Origin: Myxocyprinus asiaticus
Lineage: Eukaryota; Chordata; Actinopteri; Cypriniformes; Catostomidae
DNA: 64,000 bases
Reading direction: 5' to 3'
Assembly (NCBI RefSeq): GCF_019703515.2
Contig: NC_059346.1
Span: 58,044,001-58,108,000 of the forward strand
The notes under the pieces: generated by a model
What the model was told of the DNA's origin: nothing
The model's input: only the letters and a program-made list of their open reading frames with translations
Database searches by the model: none
Part shown: positions 1-9,071 of the stretch, piece by piece
Numbering within the stretch: the first letter of the stretch is position 1
Layout: each line of letters begins with the position of its first letter
Position numbers and translations under genes: made by a program

Positions 1-95
1 TTAATTCATTGTTTTATTTTCCCATGTATAGCACTTTGGTATACACTTGCTGTTTTTAAATGTGCTGTATAAATAAATTGACCTTAACACACCTT
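1..95 (+). repeat. Possible LINE 3' tail
   Basis: The stretch holds a sequence of the kind that ends many fish LINEs: a block ending in a 'ctgtataaataaattgacc' motif. No coding part lies upstream because the window starts here. The assignment rests on the tail motif alone. Confidence 0.28.
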
Positions 96-100
96 TGGTT

Positions 101-178
101 CCTCTCTCTCACACACACATACACACACTTTCACACTCCCTCTCTTTCACACACCCCCAACACACATACCCACACAGG
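101..178. repeat. CA/CT-rich simple repeat
   Basis: Imperfect (CA)n and (CT)n tracts broken by short C-rich interruptions. No gene signal is seen between here and the LTR element remnant. Confidence 0.8.
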
Positions 179-419
179 TCTCACTCTTCTATAGTGTGAT
201 TACACTAGTGCCACAGAGGGGAATCTGGAGGAGACAGTTCTCTTTCTGTTACACAGCATGTGTGTATTAATGAAATTAATATGCAGAAAGAGAAACACAG
301 AGTGTGAAGGTTTTATCATCCACCAGGTGAAAATTGTAAGTCCAATTGCTTATAAAAGTAATAGCACACTTCTCCTCAACAAGCCACATGATGAGAGATC
401 TCACAAATATTTAGTTCTG

Positions 420-941
420 TCATGGCAGCCAAGCCAGAGTTTCCCGTCATGGCCGTCACGGTCCACGAGCCAGCGCCCACACCTCGTCCGTCCCAGAGCC
501 AGTGCCCACGCCTCGTCTGTCCCAGAGCCAGCGTTGGAAGCCTCATCTGTCCCAAAGCCAGCATTGCAAGCCTCGTCTGTCCCAGAGCTAGTGTTGCAAG
601 CCTCAGCCATCACGTCTGCCTCATCATGTCATGTTGCCATGCCTGCCATTCCTACCTCGTCATGCCACGTTGCCACGTCTGCCACGTCATGCCATGTTGC
701 CACACCTGAAATTCCTACCTCATCATGCCAAACTGCCAGACCCCGCTCCCTTCCTGGAGCCACTTCTCTGGCCACTGGCTCCGCACTTGTCTCCTGCTCC
801 ACACCCTGACTCACCAGGCCATGCTCCACGCCCTGTCTTACCAGGCCATGCCTCAAGCACCCCACCCCCCCAGCTCCCTCAGAACTCTTGTTAGTTTTGT
901 TTATGTTTGGGCATCAGAAGCCGCCTCTTGAGGGGGTGATA
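420..941 (+). pseudogene. Degenerate C-terminal part and polypurine tract of an LTR retrotransposon
   Basis: An open frame from about 258 to 809 is rich in Ser, Pro, Ala and Val and is built from repeated 'ASSVPEPAL'-like and 'SSCHVAT'-like units. It has no recognisable enzyme domain. It ends shortly before a purine-rich run at 930-940 (gaggggg), which directly precedes an LTR beginning with TGTCAC at 942. That order (coding tail, polypurine tract, LTR) is the 3' end of an LTR retrotransposon on the + strand. I infer that the repeated peptide is the worn end of the polyprotein; it could also be non-coding internal sequence whose frame is open by chance. The 5' part is missing or lies outside the window. 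Confidence 0.5.
476..609 (+). repeat. Minisatellite, about 30-bp unit
   Basis: About four imperfect copies of a unit of roughly 30 bases, each beginning cctcgtctgtcccagagcc or a close variant. It is followed at 620-730 by a second, different short tandem pattern built on 'tcatgccacgttgccac'. Both are inside the LTR-element coding tail, so they encode the repeated peptide. Confidence 0.75.
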
Positions 942-1440
942 TGTCACGTTTAAATGTGTTTTTGTTCATGTTTTGTGTTCATGTCTTTTATTTTGATGGT
1001 TTAGTTCCTTGTTCCTGTTTCCTCTTTCATGTCATGTGGTTTCCTTGTCAAGTGACTGTCATGTGACCCTCTTTTTTCACCATGTTTATTTGTCCTGTCT
1101 TGTCATTGGTTTATGCTTATTAGTCTTGTTATCCCCCTTTTAGTTCTGTCTATTCATTGGTTATCTTGTTATCAGTTCAGTCTTGTCATTGGTTTTGTTA
1201 TCTTGTTTGCCCCAGTCTTTGTATTTAAGCCTTCATGTTAGCCTTTGTCTCTTGTCGTGTATTGATCTTGTAATATTGCATTCATGGTCTTGTTCATTGT
1301 TTTAGTCATAGTCATAGTCAAGTCACAGTCACAGTCAAGTCTTGTCTTTCATTTGTTTTATTGTCACCTAATTAAACTGCACTTGGGTTCTCCAAAACAT
1401 CGTCTTCGTATTGCTCCTGTTTGCCTGCCTCAATGTTACA
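942..1440 (+). mobile_element. LTR of a retrotransposon (3' LTR)
   Basis: A 499-bp block that starts TGTCAC and ends GTTACA, the TG...CA ends expected of an LTR with a short inverted terminal repeat. A polypurine run lies immediately upstream. Inside are a TATA-like box (tatttaag, 1222-1229) and a polyadenylation-like attaaa at 1371-1376, in the order U3-R-U5. Low-complexity 'ttgtcattggtt' motifs recur in U3. The 5' partner LTR is not in the window, so no target duplication can be tested. Confidence 0.7.
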
Positions 1441-4400
1441 GTATCAATTATCTAACTGTACCAGATCATTGTTGACAGATCTCAAAAGTGAAACAAGCTC
1501 AAAATAAGAGACTTCCCTCACACAAATAAGCAAAAATAAGCGACTAAACATTTTGCCAAAATCATGACATGCATAGTATACAGTAGCCTATATAAAAAAA
1601 CATTTTCCATAAATGTATTCTTAATATTAAATATATCCCCAAAAATATTTAACATTTTGCAAATAAACATCTGGCCATCTAAAAACAATTAAATACCCTA
1701 AATGTCTCTCTCCAGCATGCACGAACACTCTGCATGAGTGCGTTTGGACTAAACATCATCTATTTTTAAACCTTGTACCCACAGAGAGCACATGGATAGA
1801 CCATGTTCTACTGAAGCTAATATAGTCCTGAATCAACTTTATACTGGTTTAATAACCAACATTGGGATAAAACAGAAGGGAGAACACCAGACATGGATCT
1901 AGAAAATAATTTATGGGGTGGCATGAGGACTATGAGGGGAAACAACACTAAAGTAAGCGCCCATACTTAGTTCTTCTGGATTAAGATACCAAGCTTCATT
2001 GCAACAAGTGCTAGTTCATTCATTTAAGTCTCTATCAAACAACAAATGCCCACGAATTCACAATACAGTTTCATTTCCACTGAGAGCTACAAAGTAATCA
2101 TTTTGCTACTGTTTTGCTAACATTAAAATAATTGTAATGCATTTTTTGGACATTTAATTGACATTTAAAGTAAATAATAAAAATCAATCTCCAGAGCACC
2201 AAGACATTGTCTATTAAACACAACAGATTCTATCATGTTCCTTGGCTTGACCTGTGCTAGTTGTCATGCTTTTTACTCCAGTAAATATTTATATAAACTC
2301 TTATATTTATATAGCCACATACATTGAAGTCTTGGCAAAAAAAACAAACAAAAAAAAACAATTCAACATATTTTCACTGTTTTTGCCCAGGAAAAAGTTA
2401 ACTGAAAACATGTCAACTTGGGGTAAGTGGTCACAATGGAACCTGCCATTAAACCAGTGGCATAGTAGACATTCATCTGATTATTCCTGATAGAATTCAC
2501 AAAGATATATAGTAATTTAAGAGGGTTTTGAACAAGGTGTTACAACGAGCATACAAAACCACTGCTAGAGAAGACACGTTTGTGTGACGTGTTTTAAAAA
2601 GGTTATGTAGAGCAGGGGTGTAAAACTCATTTTTGAATTTAGGGTAAACGTCACCTTATGCAGGCAAATTGTTTTGATTTGTTAAACCTTGATATACCCA
2701 TGGATGCAGAGTGGATGAACACACCATTTCATTCGAGCTAATAAAGTCCTGTATCACCTTTGTAATAAGCCATCTGAAAGTGAACATAACACAAAGTAAA
2801 TACTACATAAAAATAAACTGCACAGCGCATCATATCTAATAAGACCTGGAATTTGCGTTTTACCTCTGTTTATCCATGTATCTGTCCACGCTGTCATTAT
2901 TATTGTTGTGGAAAAATAAACTAGGTTCCCTTGTGACAGTGTCACTCACATCCAGTTTCTGATTAAAAATGGGAGTCAGTGTGTGCAGTATAAGCGAGAC
3001 CGCGAGTGCCAAAAGCTCCATGGGGCTGGTGTGTTGGAAGCCCAAAAAGTGTGACCTGTATTCTGGAAATAAGCCCAAAATACAGCAACCTTTGAATTCC
3101 CATATGTATAAGCAACTTTATAAAAAAGCCCAAAATCGCTAATAATAAGAAGACTTGACAATTATGCATGTCAAATGCAGAATCTGTGCACGAGCTGCAG
3201 CAGCTGTAATCAATCACGCGATTGGCCACGTTTGACAATGACCGCTGTAGTAACTTATGCGTTCGAGATTAGACAGTTTGACAAAAATAAACGCTTACAT
3301 AACATCAACATCTACTATAATATACTTACATTTATATTTTATACATTGGGATATCAAATGCATGGGTGGCAGATGTGGTGGCAATGCTTTTTCTTAGGGT
3401 GGAAGTTGCCACACCATTCCACCCCGGTAGATCCGCCCCCGGAGCACGCATTCATTTCTCTTAGCACTTTAGTTGTAATTAGCCATATAAAACCAAACAT
3501 TATCACAAAGCAAGGCCTAAATAAAAAAATAAAATGAATGGATAATTTAATTTAAATAAAAGATCTGCTTCTCAGTCAAAATCCGGCAGCATCAAACATG
3601 TATTAATGCATCATATCTAACAATAATTCAGTTAAGACTTGGAAACAACTGAGAAATGTACTTTTTACCTCTAATATTTTTCTTTGTATCTGGATTAACC
3701 GTGTATTTATAGGTAGTTACTACATATAATTGTTTAAAAGGCCTTCAACATGTCACTACTTCCAGAACGTGCAATTAGGCAAAAAAATAAATAAATAATT
3801 GGGGCAACAGGAAGTGATGTAATTCAGACAATTTACTGTGATAAACCTTTTGGTTATTGGTTTCATGAGAAAATTATCAGACCATTTTTAGTCCCTGCAC
3901 AAGAGAATGCAGGGATTTTGAGGCTCGTTTTCAACATTTCAAACTACATTTAACTTGACACAGCATTCTAAAAACAGTGTTTATGACTAGAAACACTGAA
4001 AATTTGTGAGACGTAATGCAACCAAAGTGAGGTGCTCTGAAAGTGTCTGTCTGACTCATGAGTAGATGGATGGATCAACAATTAAAAATCTGGGGGTTGT
4101 ATATTGATTCTGTATATGTGTGTCCTGCTATGTATATATTTAATGGTTGAATCAATAAAAATGTTAATCGGAAAAAACTATTACAAATCTGCCTATTAAA
4201 GAAGGCCAATAATATGGTTTTGTTCAGTGATATTAAAATTAAACTAACACTAATTTTACTTCTAAAGCCACTTTTTGTATTGCCTAAATGCTTTGTCTGC
4301 TGCCACAATATATGTATATAATGTAATGTATTTGAATTATCTTATTTATAATATTTATTATAAAGTATATACTTATTTTGATTATTATGTACTACATTTT

Positions 4401-4650
4401 TATTTGGGGGATTTCTCAATAATTACTGATTATTGATATTCAAATAATTAATTGACACATCATGTAATTAATTTGAATTAAAAAAAAATAGTGATTGACA
4501 GCCCTACAAATAATACATGACAAGTTATTAACCAAAGTTTAACTTAGGTTTAGTGAACAAACCTCTAACCCTAAGTATGTGCAAAAGTAATAGTGATGCC
4601 TTGGCAAGCACCACTAAAAATAACTACAATATTGTTCCATCTATGCTTTC
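1441..4650. other. AT-rich intergenic DNA without a supported gene
   Basis: No exon, RNA gene or intact mobile element could be supported. Three segments (about 1770-1870, 2685-2900 and 3595-3710) share diverged phrases such as 'gcatcatatctaa', 'ttttacctct' and 'tatccatg', which suggests old copies of one repeat. The open frames of 60-120 codons here are short, have no known motif and lie in AT-rich sequence, so I leave them out. Confidence 0.6.
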
Positions 4651-4655
4651 TGATG

Positions 4656-4700
4656 CCCCCCCCCCCCCTCCCCCTCCCCCTCCCCCTCCCCTCCTCCTCT
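4656..4700. repeat. C-rich simple repeat
   Basis: A run of about twelve C followed by several copies of CCCCCT. It is a low-complexity tract. Confidence 0.9.
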
Positions 4701-4739
4701 CTGTCTCTCCCTGGATAGTTTTTGGCTTGCTGCTGTGTC

Positions 4740-4920
4740 TCATTTGAATAATTCAGCACAGTGTTGCTATTCTCTAGGGCTCCATTGTCTCAGTGTGGCA
4801 GCCGAGCAAGAGAAAGAGAGAAGAGTAAAGGAGGAAGGGCAAAAGCCACTGCAGAAGGGGCTCCTTGCCTGCTCGCCTGGCTATGTAAATCACTGCTAAT
4901 GAGCCAGTGAAATGGCAGAC
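4740..4920. promoter_or_regulatory. Possible conserved non-coding element
   Basis: A non-repetitive stretch of balanced composition between two simple repeats. It contains an octamer-like 'tatgtaaatcac' and 'gctaatgagcc', a homeodomain-type core. No open frame of note crosses it. Composition alone suggests it could be a conserved regulatory element; this is inference and needs alignment to other fish. Confidence 0.2.
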
Positions 4921-4924
4921 AGTC

Positions 4925-4949
4925 CAACACACACACACACACACACACA
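4925..4949. repeat. (CA)n microsatellite
   Basis: About twelve uninterrupted CA units. Confidence 0.95.
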
Positions 4950-6199
4950 TCATATCATCCAGCAGCCTTAGGTATCGACTGTCTGATACTCACCTGACCT
5001 TCTGCGTTTTCCCTGCACACCTCTCTGCACCCCTCTCTGCACCCCTCTCAGCCTCACTTCAGTTCAGTTTAAGTGGCTGTCCTAGCATGCCTCTCAATAA
5101 TGCCATACCACCAGAGTATCAGGGTTGTGCAACATTCAGAATTGAATTGAATTTCAGTTAAATTCCCGAATTTGAATTGAGGTAGCTAACAGAACAGAGA
5201 ATTGTAAATCAGATGCTCAATGCCAAGCAATGCAAAGGGTTTAACTCACACATATAGCTTGCGTGCGTTGTAAGTATCTCTGAACAAAAAGGTTCTGCCA
5301 AATGCATAATGTAAAATGCAAATTTGAAATTAAAGGGGAAAAATTAAAATGGAATGAAATGCGAAGAATCCGTTTTACTGCTATAAAAGTTTTTATAATA
5401 CTTTTTATTTTTACACATTACACAGACATGTTATCAAAAAATAGGGTATTTACTTTTAATGATATTTAAATTATTTTAATGATCAGAGTCACCTATAGAA
5501 ATTTGTATTCATAAATATTTTATTATATTTAATAAAATAACTTTTGTTTTATGATCCATAAGGGAACACTTAACCTACCAGAATGATAATTTACCACAAC
5601 GCCAGAAAACATGAAGGGTGGCAATCAATTTGGAGCTACAGTAGTATCATACGTAAAATTGGCTATAAAATTGTAAAACATGTAGAAAAACTTTTAGAAA
5701 ATGAATGGACTATGGAATTTTCTATTTTCAATAGATTATATAATTAATAGATTATTTTGTAATTTCTCCTATAGTCTTTATCTAAATCGATTACAGGAAC
5801 TGTTGGAGTGATGGAGCCAGGTGATCGGGTGAAATTATCAGTCACCCTCTGGCACCAGGTGTAAAAGAAGAAAAGTCTTGTCGGATTTATGATTACCTTT
5901 GACCCGCATCTGTGTACCAACTGAGACTTCTTGGTTCCACCTAATCAGTGTTATGCTTCTAAATAACAACTTTTGTGTAGATCAGCAGTTTACCATGTTT
6001 GGATAGTTTCCGAAAATATCTGTATGGTTAACCTATCAGAATCCTGTAAATCTGTAAAGATGGCGTCAACTCATTTGCATATGCCTACAATTATGGTTGT
6101 TTCTGTAATCTAAGTTAGTTAGAGGTTAGATCCTCAACTCATTTTCTGTTTCTGTCTTTGCCTTTGGAAATGTGGAGAACTTTGTCTTCAGTACACCCT
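4950..6199. other. Intergenic DNA, nothing recognised
   Basis: Contains a short tandem of 'ctctctgcacc' at 5020-5048 and long AT-rich runs. The left terminal repeat expected for the DIRS element that follows was not recognised here. Confidence 0.6.
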
Positions 6200-6206
6200 T
6201 TCTCTA

Positions 6207-6936
6207 TTGATTGAAACTTCAACTTTGACTCCTGGGTTGGCAAGCACTGCGGGCGATCTGGATGTGGACATGGGAGCGTTTCCGCCAGCTCAGCCCCTGC
6301 GGACCTCCCATCCCCCAGCACACTTGTTCTATCCGGAAGAGCTGTCGAGCGATACAGGCCGTCTGCCTGAGGGTGGATTTAATGTGTCGTTCACGGCTCG
6401 CAATGAGGATGAGCTTTCGGTCACAGCATCGGAGGGTGGGCTTCTGCTATCAGAAGCGGACAAATCTTCTGAGCTCCCGCCCACGGGCAGTAGAGCAAAG
6501 GATGAGGCGGATGCTGAGATGGCAGCCGTGCTTGCCTGTGCGGCTGCGAACATCGGGCTAAACTGGAACCCTGCCCTGAATGTTCGCGGCTGGATGATTG
6601 GTTTCTGGGCTCGGAGCACGACTCACGGCCGTGCCTTTCTTCCCAGAAGTGCACGAGGAGCTAACAAAGTCATGGAAGGCACCTTTTTCTGCCCATACAC
6701 GATTCACGGGCTCGTCCACTCTGACTACCCTCGACGGCAGAGCAGCTAAGGGATATGTCGAGCTTCCCCAGGTAGAGTGCGCCATAGTGGTGCATTTATG
6801 CCCGCAGGGCGTAGCCACCTGGCACAACCGACCAAGGCTCCCTTCCAAGGCCTGTAAGTTCTCTTCCTCTTTAATGACGAAGGCTTACAAGGCCACGGGT
6901 CAGGCGAACCTACGCATAGAGCCGGTTTCAACCTGA
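6207..6936 (+). pseudogene. DIRS ORF1 (Gag-like) remnant, frameshifted
   Basis: Two overlapping frames carry one protein. The first (6207-6749) has an acidic Ser/Ala-rich N-terminal part with 'LLLSEADKSSELPP'. The second, from about 6625 to 6936, reads 'VPFFPEVHEELTKSW' and 'PQVECAIVVHLCPQ' and ends with 'ATWHNRPRLPSKACK'. From memory these match the ORF1 protein of zebrafish-type DIRS elements; no search was possible. The switch of frame near 6625-6640 shows a small indel. The C-terminal half of ORF1 is absent: the frame stops at 6936 and DIRS non-coding sequence follows. Confidence 0.7.
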
Positions 6937-7755
6937 GTGTTACGCGGTAACAGCAGGTAGGCCTTGCGGCCAGTTGGGTGTACAGCTTGCATTGCGCCTT
7001 TTCCCTTTTTCAAAGGTGATAATGTGCGCCTTTTGTCCACAACAGTTCGCCATATCTGATGAACCCCGGACACCTCTTTAATTCTTAAGCATTGTTCGGT
7101 GATGAACTCGGCGGAGGAGTTACAGCACCAGGCCCAGTACTCATGGTATGCCCCTTTTCAGGTGAGCCTGTGTGCTCGGGCTCAGTGCTCCATATGTGGT
7201 GATTCCCCTTGGTAATCCCGTATGATGAGTTTCCACTGTTTGGTTTCCCCATAGGTGAACCCTGTGTTTCCCCTCGCCAGAGCTTTTTCTGCCTCAGCCA
7301 CTGTTGCTGCGTACCCTCTCTGTAGATAGGCTCCTCCATTAGTATCATTCCATATGTGAACTTCCCCGTTGGTAAGTCCATGTGAGGTATTCTCCACATG
7401 TTACCCTCCCTCCGGTAGGATGTGGTGTCCGTAATGCCCTCCCTCCTGGAGAGGGAAGAGCACTTCCCAGCGCTATTCTAGAAAGTGCTCGGCCGAAATT
7501 GCTTAACAGCAATCAGGTAAGGCTCCGCCTGTAGCCTCCTTGGGTGAGTGCCTCCTCCCCCCTTAACGGGACTAGGGAGATGCCTTATCTAACTCGCTGG
7601 AAGGTCACGACATGGTTGCGTGCAAAGCACGCAGCAGCTTCCCCGTATCCACTCTTCCATACCTCATGACACAGTTCAGCGCCTGCGGTGTTTCCTATAG
7701 GAACCCCTAGTGTCACTACATCGACACAAAGTCGAGTGAGTGACAGACAGGGAAC

Positions 7756-8088
7756 GTCTTGGTTACTGATGTAACCTCTGTTCCCTGATGGAGGGAACGA
7801 GACGTTGTGTCCCTCCTGCCACGGCGCTGAACCGGCCGCTGACATGGCCGGGACTCTCTATGGGCTCCTCAGCATAAATCTGAATGAGTGGTGCATGCCA
7901 TCTCCTTTTATACCCGTATGTCCGGGGCGGAGAGTGGCATGTAAATTCCACTCACCAATTCTCATTGGCCTTTTCTATTTTAAGCAAAGGTGATTGGAGC
8001 TCTCAAGATTGAACCCCTAGTGTCACTACATCGACACAACATCTCGTTCCCTCCATCAGGGAACAGAGGTTACATCAGTAACCAAGAC
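7756..8088. repeat. Inverted repeat of the DIRS terminus
   Basis: The arm at 7756-7811 is the reverse complement of 8033-8088, with one mismatch in 56 positions by my hand comparison. A 28-base direct repeat beginning gaacccctagtgtcactac also occurs at 7701 and 8011. This mixed inverted and direct arrangement is typical of DIRS termini, which replicate through a circular intermediate. Confidence 0.85.
7905..7912 (-). promoter_or_regulatory. TATA box in the DIRS right terminal repeat
   Basis: On the - strand the sequence reads GGGTATAAAAGGAG, and a CCAAT motif lies upstream on the same strand near 7965. DIRS termini are inverted, so the right end is expected to carry a promoter pointing into the element on the opposite strand. 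Whether it still works is unknown. Confidence 0.55.
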
Positions 8089-8092
8089 GATT

Positions 8093-9014
8093 TGGAACGC
8101 TCTACATAGATGCTCTAAATGGCACTCCTCATGATAAGTGAATGGGATACTCGACTTACAATTGATTTCAATAGTGTGGTGTTAGCATTTTGCTAAGCTA
8201 ATGCTGCAGTAAGCCTGAAAATACATAGCACATACACATTTTGGGTAAAATAGTCAATTTGTAATTACACTGAACTACCAAAACCCTTAGACTTTAGGCC
8301 ATGTTGTGCATTTACTTGTTTAAAGTATGTGAAAATAATGAGTGGCAAATTTGCGGCAAGTCTGCAGCAAATTTGCTATAAACTCTCGATTTTTGTAAGT
8401 GTGGTTTGGCTAGGCCTTATAGTGTATCAGGGTGTCACTATAAAGGCATTCATAGATAGATTTTTTTGGAGAATTGTCGGGACACACCTCATGAAACTGG
8501 GAGGTCTGATAACCCTATCACTGATGACGTTGTGTCTGAACAGAAAAAAACCCTCAGCAGCCATGTTCAAACATCAAGAGGAAAGCCTTCTCAGAAGACT
8601 TGTTTGGCAAAACTTTTGGGCATACAGTGCACCAGTGTAAGATAACCAAGCACTGATCACAACCACAATACAAAGCCTCTCTAATAATAATACTTCAAAA
8701 ATTATACTTTTTTATTGAACTTCCATGCGGACACACTTGCATGCGATCATTCAAAGCCACACTGTAAAACAGAATATGATTATTAAAAAGTAAATATTTT
8801 TGCCTTACCATTTTGCTACCATGAAGACTAGCTAGATTAATTATGGACAAAATACTTGGGAGGGGATTTGAATATTCAAACTGACTCACATGTATTCGGT
8901 TATGATACAGACGATAACCAATTTCATTTAATGTCAGTCTTTGACAGAATTAAATAGTTCAATTATATTCTTTTTGGAGCTTCCATTGTATGAATATATT
9001 ACCATCATATCTAA
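8093..9014. other. Intergenic DNA, one unexplained small open frame
   Basis: An open frame of 103 codons at 8329-8640 (+) has a hydrophobic stretch near residues 19-37 but no recognised family. Its first bases (a 'gcaaatttgcggcaag' phrase) resemble the MITE at 46216-46368, so it is probably repeat-derived and not a gene. Confidence 0.45.
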
Positions 9015-9071
9015 GATGGCATAAAGGTGAGTAAATGAAGATATAATTTTTGGGTGAACTATTCCTTTAAG
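9015..9071 (+). repeat. One end of a fold-back DNA transposon
   Basis: The phrase 'aggtgagtaaatgaag' followed by 'tttttgggtgaactattcc' is the right terminal arm of the palindromic element family seen complete at 51272-51962. The opposite arm was not found nearby, so this copy is truncated. Confidence 0.6.

Larger units (their letters stand above)
6200..8092 (+). mobile_element. DIRS-type retrotransposon, internally deleted
   Basis: DIRS elements encode a Gag-like ORF1, RT/RNase H and a tyrosine recombinase instead of a DDE integrase, and they have inverted terminal repeats plus an internal complementary region. Here the left part (6207-6936) is ORF1. It is followed by about 750 bp of non-coding internal sequence, then a right terminal repeat (about 7700-8092) holding a 56-bp inverted repeat and an antisense promoter. 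RT, RNase H and recombinase sequence is missing, so this is an internal deletion derivative that cannot move on its own. A second, differently truncated DIRS copy lies at 20880-23165 on the - strand and retains the missing enzymes. Confidence 0.75.

Noticed and set aside
476..730. Tandem repeats considered as a CRISPR-like array
   Set aside because: Units are contiguous with no unique spacers and the genome is eukaryotic; it is a minisatellite.
2254..3537. Several open frames of 60-120 codons
   Set aside because: AT-rich sequence, no family motif, no splice context, and overlapping frames on both strands; best explained by chance.
8329..8640. 103-codon frame with a hydrophobic stretch
   Set aside because: No homology I recognise, and its start shares phrases with a MITE; not supported as a gene.
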